From: Flavobacteriales bacterium
Lineage (GTDB): Bacteria > Bacteroidota > Bacteroidia > Flavobacteriales > BACL11
DNA length: 48,703 nt
NCBI GenBank assembly: GCA_018652335.1
Contig: JABICI010000023.1
Location: forward strand, 1-48,703
Direction: 5' to 3'
The translations under genes were made by a program, and so were the position numbers. How positions within the stretch are numbered: the stretch's first letter is position 1; each line of letters starts with the position of its first letter. The notes under the pieces were generated by a model that made no database searches, had not been told where the DNA came from, and saw only the letters and a program-made list of their open reading frames with translations. Positions 27,770 through 36,895 of the stretch are shown here, in pieces.

Positions 27770-27785
27770 ACACCTTAAGAGGTGT
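27770..27785. repeat. Hairpin/inverted repeat ACACCT-TAAG-AGGTGT
   Basis: 6-bp perfect stem with 4-nt loop between the TonB receptor stop and the lipoprotein start. Confidence 0.7.
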
Positions 27786-27814
27786 TTCGCTTCTTTAAAG
27801 CTCATCAGAGTATT

Positions 27815-30040
27815 TTAAAATTCATATTTTAAATTAATATTGAAAAATCTTCCAGGATTAGGTACTCCACCAGCAACTCCTCTTACTCTTGATATATGAG
27901 GTGAATATACTTCATTAAATAAGTTGTTTAAACTTAATACACAATGTAATTTATCATTAAATTTTAATCCTAGTTGTAGATTTATAACATTGTATTCTGG
28001 AGTTAAAGATTCATATTCAGCGTAACTATTTTGCTGAAATTTATAAACATGATAAATAGATATATAATCAAATTTATATTTAATAATTTTTTCATATTTA
28101 TTAAAATCAAATAAAACTTTTGTTTTAATACTATTTGCAGGCACTAGAGCCAAACCGTACACATCATCTTTATTTTTAGTATGTAAAAAAGAATAAGATT
28201 GCTCAATATGTAAATTATGTAATTGATGAGGATGATAGTGTAAATTGAATTCAACACCTTTAATTTCAACTTTTTCATATTGTGTGTAATTATACACCTT
28301 GTAACTATCTTGAATTGAGTCTGTTGGAGTTATTGAAATAAAATCAGATATATATTGTGCAAATGGATTTAAAACAATCCCTATATGTTCATTAGACCAT
28401 TGATATTTAAAATCAAACTGATTAGCATATTCAATTTTTAATTGATTATCTCCAATTTCATACCTGTTTGTACCATGATGAACACCATCTGAAAAAAGCT
28501 CAGAAAAATGCGGTGCTCTATACGCTCCAGAATATGTAAATCTTAAAATATGATCAATGAATTTATAATAAAATCCTGTAGATAGACTTGTATTAGAAAA
28601 GACTTGATCATAATTAATATTGAATTTTTCGCTCTGATCATTAACCTTCAAATTTTTATAATCGTAGCGAATACCTGAATTAAATCCAAAATCATTTTTT
28701 TCATAATCAACTATAAAATAAGGACCTACATTAAATGACGAGGCATCTGGAACTAATCTATCTATTTCATTATTCTTATTATTAAGTATTGTAATTTGAG
28801 AACCAAAATTGACAGTAATACTTCCTAAATTATATCTAACACTAGGAGATATCTGCGTATTAGATAAATCAATATCAAACGCTGGTTTAGTCCACTTTTC
28901 CCACTCTTGTAAATTATTTATAAAATGACCAACATATAAGTTAAATTTTAAGTTATTCTGAAGGAAGATAGACTCATAAATAATCAGCTGATTGTTAACT
29001 ACCTGATTAGGTCTAGATGTATCATAGTCAGTTGAGAAATCTAAAGATGATGAAGTAAGATCAATAAGATTAGACTCTTGAGGATCGCCATGAATATGGC
29101 CCGGAATTCCTGGTGCTTCGGTATGCCTATGATATCTAAAAATATTTTGCCAGTTCTTAAGCCTATGTGCTAATGAAAATTTTATAGCATTTTGTTTGAA
29201 TCTTGAATTAAACAAATACCAACTATTGGGTAAGCGATAATCTGAAGAAATTGCATACTGACCATACAAATTAAAATAAAAATTCTTTTCACCCCACTTA
29301 ATTCCAAATTGATTACTACTTAAATAGCTACTATTATTAAATTTCGTAGAAAGGAAACCTTTTATTTTTTTACTATCAACAAAAGGATGATCTTTAAAGT
29401 ATAATACACCTCCAATAGCTTCTGAGCCATACTTCAATGCACTAGAACCCTTGATCAATTCTACTTCATTTAAACCTAAATCTGTAAATCCTATACCATG
29501 ATCATTTGCCCATTGCTGATTATTTATTTGCATACCATTTAAATAAGTAACAACACGCATTCCAGATAATCCCCTAACAACTACTTTTTGTATACCTAAA
29601 CCAGATGAGATCATATCTACTCCATTTAACTGAGAAATACTCTCAACCATAGAGTTAGATTCTAAAAAATTAAGTGATTTCTTTTCAATATTTGTTAACT
29701 TACTATTTCCTAATTTATTATGGGTACTTGATATACCAACTTCATCTAAACTAACATGAAGTTTATTAAGAACAATCTCCAATGTCATATTAGATGTATA
29801 TTTAATTTTTTTGGTTGAATATCCATTCTTGTAAAAATTTATATAACTATTATTGGGAATATCGGATTCAGTGACAAACTCACCATTTCCATCACTATAC
29901 AATAGTATATTTTGATCAGATAGATATATATCAACCTGATTTATTGGTTTGTTATTATCATCTAAGATAATACCTATAGTTTGAGAATAAATTGTAAAAA
30001 CATTCATCACAATTAGTGATGAAAAAAGTAACTTTTTCAT
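27815..30040 (-). CDS. TonB-dependent outer-membrane receptor with N-terminal carboxypeptidase-regulatory-like domain
   Basis: IGIILDDNNKPINQVDIYLSDQN..., plug VVVRGLSGMRVVTYLNGMQINNQQWANDHGIGFTDLGLNEVELIKGSSALKYGSEAIGGVLYF, C-terminal barrel ending FFNINLKYEF. Confidence 0.95.
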   Translation of the reverse strand: MKKLLFSSLIVMNVFTIYSQTIGIILDDNNKPINQVDIYLSDQNILLYSDGNGEFVTESDIPNNSYINFYKNGYSTKKIKYTSNMTLEIVLNKLHVSLDEVGISSTHNKLGNSKLTNIEKKSLNFLESNSMVESISQLNGVDMISSGLGIQKVVVRGLSGMRVVTYLNGMQINNQQWANDHGIGFTDLGLNEVELIKGSSALKYGSEAIGGVLYFKDHPFVDSKKIKGFLSTKFNNSSYLSSNQFGIKWGEKNFYFNLYGQYAISSDYRLPNSWYLFNSRFKQNAIKFSLAHRLKNWQNIFRYHRHTEAPGIPGHIHGDPQESNLIDLTSSSLDFSTDYDTSRPNQVVNNQLIIYESIFLQNNLKFNLYVGHFINNLQEWEKWTKPAFDIDLSNTQISPSVRYNLGSITVNFGSQITILNNKNNEIDRLVPDASSFNVGPYFIVDYEKNDFGFNSGIRYDYKNLKVNDQSEKFNINYDQVFSNTSLSTGFYYKFIDHILRFTYSGAYRAPHFSELFSDGVHHGTNRYEIGDNQLKIEYANQFDFKYQWSNEHIGIVLNPFAQYISDFISITPTDSIQDSYKVYNYTQYEKVEIKGVEFNLHYHPHQLHNLHIEQSYSFLHTKNKDDVYGLALVPANSIKTKVLFDFNKYEKIIKYKFDYISIYHVYKFQQNSYAEYESLTPEYNVINLQLGLKFNDKLHCVLSLNNLFNEVYSPHISRVRGVAGGVPNPGRFFNINLKYEF

Positions 30041-30066
30041 ATAATAATAAATAAAGTAAAAAAACG

Positions 30067-30084
30067 CTTAACTATATAGTTAAG
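30067..30084. repeat. Perfect 18-bp palindrome CTTAACTATATAGTTAAG
   Basis: Direct reading; lies in the 80-bp gap between the TonB receptor start and the small Cys/His-rich protein stop. Confidence 0.85.
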
Positions 30085-30120
30085 AGGTGAAATCATACTT
30101 AGTCATGTAAGACTATTTAT

Positions 30121-30555
30121 CTATATTATGAAGGGGGGAGATTTATTTTGAAAGCTAGTAAAATCAGTTAAGTTTAATGAATCAAATGATTGATGCATTA
30201 CTGATGTTAAAGATTTAAAAACAAGATTTGAATATTTATCTAAAAAAGCAAATTTTACATTAGAAAAATGATCACAAATATTGCATTTTTCTAAAGTATT
30301 TGCAAGATGAGAGTCATGTGAACATTCTTTTTCAAAATTTATTTTTTGAAAAAGAGCCTCACAAAATAAAACATTTATTTCTTCATCATGATGATCACAA
30401 CAATAGTCTTGATCATTTTGATTTATTGAATGACTATGAAAAGAGAACAAAGATAATGAACCAAATAAATAAATTAAAAGTAATGTACCGCTTAAAATTC
30501 TATTATGTAAGATTATACTTTTTTTCATCATGCAAAAATATAATTCTAAATTCAT
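30121..30555 (-). CDS. Small Cys/His-rich membrane/periplasmic protein (HYC_CC_PP-like); start may be 30531 or 30528
   Basis: TM segment, FSFHSHSINQNDQDYCCDHHDEE, ECSHDSHLANTLEKCNICDHFS, C-terminal SPPFII. Confidence 0.7.
   Translation of the reverse strand: MNLELYFCMMKKSIILHNRILSGTLLLIYLFGSLSLFSFHSHSINQNDQDYCCDHHDEEINVLFCEALFQKINFEKECSHDSHLANTLEKCNICDHFSNVKFAFLDKYSNLVFKSLTSVMHQSFDSLNLTDFTSFQNKSPPFII
30533..30540 (-). promoter_or_regulatory. -7 promoter motif TATTTTTG, one base before ATGATG
   Basis: caaaaata on plus at 30533-30540; minus TATTTTTG-C-ATGATGAAAAAAAG. Confidence 0.4.
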
Positions 30556-30647
30556 ATTTTCTTAAAAACTAAACTAAAATTGAAATTTATTTATTTAAAA
30601 AAATTTTCTAGTGCAATTAAGATTGCTTACTTTTAAAAAAAAAAATC

Positions 30648-32102
30648 ATGAAAAGAATTTTAACAATCTGTATTGCATTAGTATTTGCTTTATCCTCTCA
30701 TGCAACTCATTTAATGGGAGGTCAAATAACAACAACTTATATTTCTTCTGATACATCTGGCTCCCATTATTTTTTAGAATTAGATTTATATAGAGATACA
30801 TTAGGCATAAATGTTGATACGATACAAGAAATAGAAATATGGTCATTAGATGTAATGGGCAATTACAATCTATTATCAACCAATACATTAACTTTGGGTA
30901 CTTCAGGCGCACTAGCAACCATGTCATCTGCTTATGGTGTCGAAATTTATCATTTTACTGATTCAATTATATTCCCTGCTAATGGAAATTATATTGTGAA
31001 ATGGAAAAATTGTTGCAGAAATAATGCTATAATAAATATGGCTACTCCAGGATCTGAAACAATGACTCTTCTAGCATATGTTAATGTCAATAATCTATCC
31101 CCAAATTCATCTCCAACATTTCTAGCGCCACCAATTATTTATCTTCCAACTAATAATATTTGGCAATACAATCCATTACCATTTGATATAGATGGTGATT
31201 CGTTAGTATGGAATTTAACAGTTCCATTATCAGCATCAAGTAACCCTCCAATACCAGACTCAGTAACAGGTTACGAATTTCTTTCTGACACTATACTTTA
31301 TTCAAACTCTTCAGCACCTTTTGCAGTAAATAATTTTACAGGAGAAATAACTTGGAGTCCAAAAATGATAGGAAATTTTGTTGCTTCATTAACAATACAA
31401 GAATATAGGAACGGAACTCTTATTGGGGCAATGAATAGAGATATGCAATTCGTTGTTGTTGCTGATTCAACAAACTTCACTCCAATTATTTCTAATATGC
31501 AAAGTTTACCAACAAATAATCTTGGAAATCCCTACGTTAAAATTGCACCTGGACAAAACTATCAACTTCATTTACTTGCATCTGATCAAGACTTAAATGA
31601 TGTAATTAGTATGGATGCATTTGGAGAGCCTTTTAGCTTATCAAATGGGGCAAGCTTCAGTTATTCTTTGACGGGAAATAATAACGAGATAGATGGTGTT
31701 TTCTCTTGGACACCAGATATAAATCATCTTCGCGAAAATCCATATCTTGTTGTATTTAGGACAACTGATAATTTCTTTTATTTTGATGAGACTGTTCAAT
31801 TTGAAGTAACGTACAATACATCTATTAATGAGGATCAAAATAATTTATTTGTTCAAACTATTTATCCTAATCCAGCAAGAAACTCCTTTACACTACCTAT
31901 TCTAATAGAAAAAAACAATAACATTAAAATAGACATTTATAATAATCTTGGGATTAAAGTCTCTAGTAGAAACTTAGAACTAAGTGCGGGTTCACATCTG
32001 ATAGTCAATAACTTTAATCTTAATAATGGACAATATTTTGTAAATATTACAGATGAATTTGGAACTATCAAAACAACAAAGAAATTACTCATATTAAAAT
32101 AA
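30648..32102 (+). CDS. Secreted PKD/cadherin-like protein with T9SS type A sorting domain
   Basis: Signal peptide; HATHLMGGQITTTYIS; C-terminal QTIYPNPARNSFTLPI...IDIYNNLGIKVSSRN...FNLNNGQYFVNITDEFGTIKTTKKLLILK. Confidence 0.9.
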   Translation: MKRILTICIALVFALSSHATHLMGGQITTTYISSDTSGSHYFLELDLYRDTLGINVDTIQEIEIWSLDVMGNYNLLSTNTLTLGTSGALATMSSAYGVEIYHFTDSIIFPANGNYIVKWKNCCRNNAIINMATPGSETMTLLAYVNVNNLSPNSSPTFLAPPIIYLPTNNIWQYNPLPFDIDGDSLVWNLTVPLSASSNPPIPDSVTGYEFLSDTILYSNSSAPFAVNNFTGEITWSPKMIGNFVASLTIQEYRNGTLIGAMNRDMQFVVVADSTNFTPIISNMQSLPTNNLGNPYVKIAPGQNYQLHLLASDQDLNDVISMDAFGEPFSLSNGASFSYSLTGNNNEIDGVFSWTPDINHLRENPYLVVFRTTDNFFYFDETVQFEVTYNTSINEDQNNLFVQTIYPNPARNSFTLPILIEKNNNIKIDIYNNLGIKVSSRNLELSAGSHLIVNNFNLNNGQYFVNITDEFGTIKTTKKLLILK

Positions 32103-32108
32103 CTTAAA

Positions 32109-33251
32109 ATGAAAAAAATAGTATACTTAACATTACTGTCTGTATTTATTGCAAGTTGCAATAGTAATTTAGATAATAAAAAAGTAGAGAACTTTGTTGT
32201 AGAGCATTTTAAAAATCAAACGATTGAGTCAGAAGCAATATCAACCTTTGATGTTAATATTAGCGATTCAGTAATACTTTTTAATTTATCTAACGGATGG
32301 GTAGGGAGACCAAATTGGGTTAATGACAAAAGTAAAATTAAAACAGATTGGTTTTACGAAGACTCTGTTGCAACAGAAGTTTCAGATGTAGAAATTTTTG
32401 GAGAAATTGCTAGCGTATATGGAAATGTAAGTTTCTTTACTAATGGAATTAGCACTTCAAATGCCGGATTCCATTCATTAGTTGGCAATGAAAAAGGAAA
32501 ACTAGTTTTCAAAAGACACTCATGGATGAATTGGAATATGAATAAAGCAGCAAATTCATTTGTGTGGCCATCTTCAGATGTTGAAGGATCTCTTTCTATG
32601 TATAATAAAATGAGATATGCAATGGCTAATCTTAGAAATAACGATGCCTTAGCTTATTCTGACAGTTTAGTTAAATTAGATCCTAATTTAGCTGTAGCAC
32701 ACATTGGAAAACTACACTACTTGTTTATAAACGGAAAAGCTGATGAACTAGTTGCTCTTTTAGATGAGATAAAGCCTAAACTAGAAGATGCTACAATTGC
32801 AGAAAGATACTACATAGAGACAATGACTCCTTCATCTTCAAGAAATGAAATACTTAAAAAGTTTGAAAATGCATTAATCTATGCTGCAAACGACCCACTA
32901 CTAAGAGGTTGGTATTCATACTACCTTCTAGATTTAGATAAAAGAATCGAAAATATAAATATTGGACTTAAACGATTCCCCGAAAGTAGCTTGTTAAATA
33001 ACATGATGGGGTATCTAATGAAAGAAAAAGGAGATTACAAGGCGGCAAAACAATATTTAAATGTATACATAACAATACATCCGGAAGAACCAAATGCATA
33101 TGATTCAATGGGAGATATTCTTTTAGCATCAGGAGATAGAATTCAAGCTAAAGAAATGTTTTTAAAAGCCTATGAGTTAAGTAGAAACTTGAAAACTGGT
33201 CCTGAAGATTTTTTCGAAAGATCTAAGAATAAGGCAGAGGCAATTAATTAA
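32109..33251 (+). CDS. Lipoprotein with C-terminal TPR repeats
   Basis: Lipobox VFIASCNSN; TPR-like SSLLNNMMGYLMKEKGDYKAAKQYLNVYITIHPEEPNAYDSMGDILLASGDRIQAKEMFLKAYELS. Confidence 0.8.
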   Translation: MKKIVYLTLLSVFIASCNSNLDNKKVENFVVEHFKNQTIESEAISTFDVNISDSVILFNLSNGWVGRPNWVNDKSKIKTDWFYEDSVATEVSDVEIFGEIASVYGNVSFFTNGISTSNAGFHSLVGNEKGKLVFKRHSWMNWNMNKAANSFVWPSSDVEGSLSMYNKMRYAMANLRNNDALAYSDSLVKLDPNLAVAHIGKLHYLFINGKADELVALLDEIKPKLEDATIAERYYIETMTPSSSRNEILKKFENALIYAANDPLLRGWYSYYLLDLDKRIENINIGLKRFPESSLLNNMMGYLMKEKGDYKAAKQYLNVYITIHPEEPNAYDSMGDILLASGDRIQAKEMFLKAYELSRNLKTGPEDFFERSKNKAEAIN

Positions 33252-33307
33252 ACTATTCATTATACTACCTACTATCAAATACAGTAGATTAATTTTAAAA
33301 ACTAAAA

Positions 33308-34393
33308 GTGATATATTTAATTGTTAAAGTTCTATTTGCAACATATTTGCTTTGGAAAATTTCATCAACTTTTGATTTAGCAGCAAATTTTCTAACAAGA
33401 AACATTGGAGAGGGTATAAAAGGTCCAACAATTAATGCAATTGCTTCTTCTCTTCCTGAATTATTCATCTCTACAATGTTTCTTTTTTATTATGGAGACA
33501 TAAAAGGTTTTTCGGCGAGCTACGCAACTATAATTGGTAGTTCAGCATTTAATATTGCTGTAATTCCAGTTGTATCATTTCTTGTTGTTTACTTTAAAAA
33601 TAATACTAAAAAGTTTGAAGTTGATAAAGTAATTGTAAAACAAGATGGTATATTTTTAATTGGTGCAATCATATTGTTTTTGTTAGGGTTTTTGTACGGA
33701 ATAAATACATGTTTTACTTATATACTAATTGGTTATTACATAGTCTATGTTTATTCACTATATATAAGTAGAAAAAGTAATAAATCTGATTTTGAGAGTA
33801 ATAATATTGTAGAAACTGAATATAGTAATGGAATATTTTCAGACATTTTAAATTTAAAATTGTTTAGTTTGTTTAATTCAGGAAAAATAACTACTAATTC
33901 CTCATTACTTATAATACTTTTATCAATAGTAGTTATAGGTTTGAGTTGTGACATACTTATAACATCAACAGAACATATTTCAAAATTTATTGGAATTAAT
34001 TTGTTTTTTGTTTCCTTTTTTATCGCCTCAATTGCATCAAGTATTCCAGACACTTTTTTATCCGTTAAAGATGCAACTAATGGTAAATTTAAAGATTCGT
34101 TTTCTAATGCATATGGATCAAATATGTTTGATATTTGTATAGGACTTGGGCTTCCTTTATTTGTTTACACAACAATTAATGGAACAATAAATACTGATTT
34201 TCCAATTACTAGGATAGGGTTTTTAGGAGATTCATTTTTAAATGGAAATGTGTTATTATGGTCAATAATTTTACTTTTAGTTTTCACAATTACAACTACA
34301 TTAATTTATTATTACAACACTTTAAAATTCCAAAATGCAATTATAATAATAGCCTTGTATTTATTATTTATGTTTGGATTAATTATCTTTTAA
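33308..34393 (+). CDS. CaCA-family Na+/Ca2+ exchanger-like membrane protein
   Basis: Two inverted alpha-repeat-like segments: IGEGIKGPTINAIASSLPELFISTMF / IGINLFFVSFFIASIASSIPDTFLSVKDATNGKFKDSFSNAYGSNMFDI. Confidence 0.82.
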   Translation: MIYLIVKVLFATYLLWKISSTFDLAANFLTRNIGEGIKGPTINAIASSLPELFISTMFLFYYGDIKGFSASYATIIGSSAFNIAVIPVVSFLVVYFKNNTKKFEVDKVIVKQDGIFLIGAIILFLLGFLYGINTCFTYILIGYYIVYVYSLYISRKSNKSDFESNNIVETEYSNGIFSDILNLKLFSLFNSGKITTNSSLLIILLSIVVIGLSCDILITSTEHISKFIGINLFFVSFFIASIASSIPDTFLSVKDATNGKFKDSFSNAYGSNMFDICIGLGLPLFVYTTINGTINTDFPITRIGFLGDSFLNGNVLLWSIILLLVFTITTTLIYYYNTLKFQNAIIIIALYLLFMFGLIIF

Positions 34394-34479
34394 ATTATTA
34401 AGCATTCTGTTATTATATTAAGAATAAAACTACTTATATAACAATTTAAAATTAGGTTTTACAAAATTAAAATTGTGAT

Positions 34480-34656
34480 TTAGTATTTGATGATTTTCTC
34501 TGTTATATTATTACTTTCAAGTAAGTAAATATCATTATTAAAATTACTAATCTCAATTAATCTACGACTTCCACTCATCACAACATCAACTAAAATGTTA
34601 AACATCTAAATTCTAAAAGATTGGATAAATAAAATTACTGCGAGAATTCTTTTCAT
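34480..34656 (-). pseudogene. Decayed secreted-protein gene: signal-peptide-like start, in-frame TAG, then T9SS-tail-like ORF
   Basis: Minus, one frame: MKRILAVILFIQSFRI*MFNILVDVVMSGSRRLIEISNFNNDIYLLESNNITEKIIKY*. Confidence 0.5.
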
Positions 34657-34707
34657 TTAACAATCTCTCCTAAATCAAAAAAAAAAAAAAATGAAATATA
34701 TGCAAAT

Positions 34708-34735
34708 AAAAACCCACTCAATTGAGTGGGTTTTT
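34708..34735. terminator. Intrinsic terminator downstream of tRNA-Pro
   Basis: AAAAACCCACTCA/TGAGTGGGTTTTT perfect palindrome (core 34711-34732) followed by T-rich sequence on either strand. Confidence 0.8.
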
Positions 34736-34745
34736 ATTTTAAAAG

Positions 34746-34820
34746 TCGGGGTAGCAAGATTCGAACTTGCGACCTCCTGCTCCCAAAGCAGGCGCGATAA
34801 CCGGGCTACGCTATACCCCG
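34746..34820 (-). tRNA. tRNA-Pro (anticodon TGG)
   Basis: Minus CGGGGTATAGCGTAGCCCGGTTATCGCGCCTGCTTTGGGAGCAGGAGGTCGCAAGTTCGAATCTTGCTACCCCGA. Confidence 0.95.
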
Positions 34821-34830
34821 AAAAGGTTGG

Positions 34831-34838
34831 CAAATTTA
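34831..34838 (-). promoter_or_regulatory. -7 promoter motif TAAATTTG for tRNA-Pro
   Basis: caaattta on plus, 10 nt before tRNA position 1. Confidence 0.5.
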
Positions 34839-34879
34839 TACTTTTTTAATTCTTATGTAAAGAATTTTAAATATAATTG

Positions 34880-34966
34880 CGGAGAGGAAGGGATTCGAAC
34901 CCCCGGTACGCGTAAGCGCACAACTCCTTAGCAGGGAGCCCCGTTCGGCCACTCCGGCACCTCTCC
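34880..34966 (-). tRNA. tRNA-Ser (anticodon GCT)
   Basis: Minus GGAGAGGTGCCGGAGTGGCCGAACGGGGCTCCCTGCTAAGGAGTTGTGCGCTTACGCGTACCGGGGGTTCGAATCCCTTCCTCTCCG; type II with variable arm. Confidence 0.95.
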
Positions 34967-34994
34967 AAATTTTAAAGAACATTTTAAAGGATTG

Positions 34995-35002
34995 CAAATG
35001 TA
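34995..35002 (-). promoter_or_regulatory. -7 promoter motif TACATTTG upstream of tRNA-Ser
   Basis: caaatgta on plus, 28 nt before tRNA position 1. Confidence 0.4.
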
Positions 35003-35091
35003 TACTAATCTTAATATTTGACAAATTATATTTTAACTAAATTTAGAATGAACTTTAGAACTATTTAGAGCTATTAATTTTCACCAAATGT

Positions 35092-35099
35092 TATATTTG
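35092..35099 (+). promoter_or_regulatory. -7 promoter motif TATATTTG for the ABC transporter genes
   Basis: TATATTTG lies inside the ORF-track N-terminal extension and supports a downstream start at 35118. Confidence 0.5.
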
Positions 35100-35117
35100 C
35101 AGACATATACAAATATT

Positions 35118-36881
35118 ATGAACAAAAAAGTACTTTTAATATCATTTATAGCTACAATTCTAATATCATGTGTTAACAATAGAGATTTATCAAAAAACAC
35201 AGTTGTTGCTCATATACTTTCACAGCCAGATGGTCTGCATCCTTTTAATGATAATTCTGTTATGAGAAGCTATGTTTTTAATTATACACAAAAGACATTA
35301 ATTAAACTTGATTTAGAAACCCTTGATTATATTCCATCTTTAGTTAAAAGGATGCCAATTGCATCAGATGACAATTTATCTTTCGAATATGAAATCAAAG
35401 ATGGTGTATTATGGGATGATGGTACAGAAATGAATGCATTAGACGTTGCCTTTTCTGTAAAACTTATGCTTTGTCCCCTAACTAATAACGCACAGATAAG
35501 AAGTAATTATTCAACAGTTATTAAAAGTATTGTGATTGATAAAAATAATCCAAAGAAATTTACAATGAATGCTCAAAACATTCATTGGGATAATAAATTT
35601 ATTTTTTCAGAATTATATATCGTACAAAAAAGCTTTTGGGACCCTAAAGGTATTCTTGACGAATTATCTTTTGAAGAAATACTTTCAGATAAATTCAACG
35701 AAACAGAAGTTCTATCAGATTGGTTTAACTCATATAATGATGCAGACAATTCCTATAAACCAAATTTGTTAGTTGGTCTTGGAGCTTATCAAGTTACAGA
35801 ATGGGAAGCGAGTCAATATATCACAATTGAAAAGAAACAAAATTGGTGGGGTGAGAATGACACATCAATCTACAATAAAGCTTACCCTGAAAAAATTATT
35901 TTTAAAATTATAAAAGAGGACGCTTCTTCTTACTTAGCATTAAAAAATCAAGAAATAGATGTGACAACAAATATTGGCACAATAAAATTGATGAAACTAC
36001 AGGAAAGAGAATACTTTAACAACAATTATGAATCTGATTTTCTTGATCAGTATTCATTTGGTTATTTAGGTATGAATATGAAACCTGATGGAATTAAACA
36101 AAAACCATTTTTTATTGATCAAAAAGTTAGAAGAGCAATGGCATACATGATTCCAGTAGATGAAATCATAGAAGTAATGATGCATGGTAAGGCAAGTAGA
36201 CAAGCTTCTTTAATTTCACCTCTTAAGAAAACATATAATGACACCTTACAACTTATCCCTTTAGATATTGATAAAGCAAAACAACTTTTAGATGAAGCTG
36301 GATGGGTTGATACTGATGGTGACAATATTAGAGACAAAGTCCTTAATGGAGTAAAAACACCATTCTCTTTTAAACTTAGTTACATGAGTTCTCCAACATC
36401 AACAGAGATAGTTTTAATGATGAAAGAAAGTATGTATAAAGCTGGAGTTGTTGCAGAACCAACTCCAATGGACTTTTCACTTTTCTACAAAAATGCAATG
36501 GATCACAACTTTGACGGTATGCTAGGTGGCTGGGGAGGAAGTGCTTCTTATTCCAATCCTATGCAATTATGGCATACATCCTCATGGGTAAATAAAGGAT
36601 CTAATTTTTGTGGTTTTGGTGATGCAGAAAGTGATGCATTAATTGAAGAAGCTAATCTAACATTAGATCCAGAAATACACAATAATGCTCTTCTTAAGTT
36701 ACAAGCAAAAGTCTATACAGATCAACCTTATGTTTTCTTATATGCGACAAAAAGAAAATTTGCAATTCATAAAAGATTTAATAACATCAACATGTACAAT
36801 GAGCGTCCTGGAGTTATGTTACAAAATCTAAATTTAAAAGCAGAGTTTAGTAATAAAAATTTAGCCCCAACAACTAATTAA
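35118..36881 (+). CDS. ABC transporter substrate-binding lipoprotein, oligopeptide/dipeptide family (SBP_bac_5); start corrected from 35088
   Basis: MNKKVLLISFIATILISCVNNRD lipobox; LDLETLDYIPSLVKRMP, YEIKDGVLWDDGTEMNALDVAFSVKLM, KVRRAMAYMIPVDEIIEVM, AKQLLDEAGWVDTDGD. Confidence 0.92.
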   Translation: MNKKVLLISFIATILISCVNNRDLSKNTVVAHILSQPDGLHPFNDNSVMRSYVFNYTQKTLIKLDLETLDYIPSLVKRMPIASDDNLSFEYEIKDGVLWDDGTEMNALDVAFSVKLMLCPLTNNAQIRSNYSTVIKSIVIDKNNPKKFTMNAQNIHWDNKFIFSELYIVQKSFWDPKGILDELSFEEILSDKFNETEVLSDWFNSYNDADNSYKPNLLVGLGAYQVTEWEASQYITIEKKQNWWGENDTSIYNKAYPEKIIFKIIKEDASSYLALKNQEIDVTTNIGTIKLMKLQEREYFNNNYESDFLDQYSFGYLGMNMKPDGIKQKPFFIDQKVRRAMAYMIPVDEIIEVMMHGKASRQASLISPLKKTYNDTLQLIPLDIDKAKQLLDEAGWVDTDGDNIRDKVLNGVKTPFSFKLSYMSSPTSTEIVLMMKESMYKAGVVAEPTPMDFSLFYKNAMDHNFDGMLGGWGGSASYSNPMQLWHTSSWVNKGSNFCGFGDAESDALIEEANLTLDPEIHNNALLKLQAKVYTDQPYVFLYATKRKFAIHKRFNNINMYNERPGVMLQNLNLKAEFSNKNLAPTTN

Positions 36882-36895
36882 ATAACAGCATAAAA

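Noticed and set aside
34836-35024. 62-aa minus-strand ORF
   Set aside because: It reads straight through tRNA-Ser (GCT); the predicted peptide is tRNA-derived and not a plausible protein.
35088-35117. N-terminal extension MLYLQTYTNI of the SBP lipoprotein
   Set aside because: It spans the TATATTTG promoter motif; the lipoprotein signal begins at MNKKVLL (35118).
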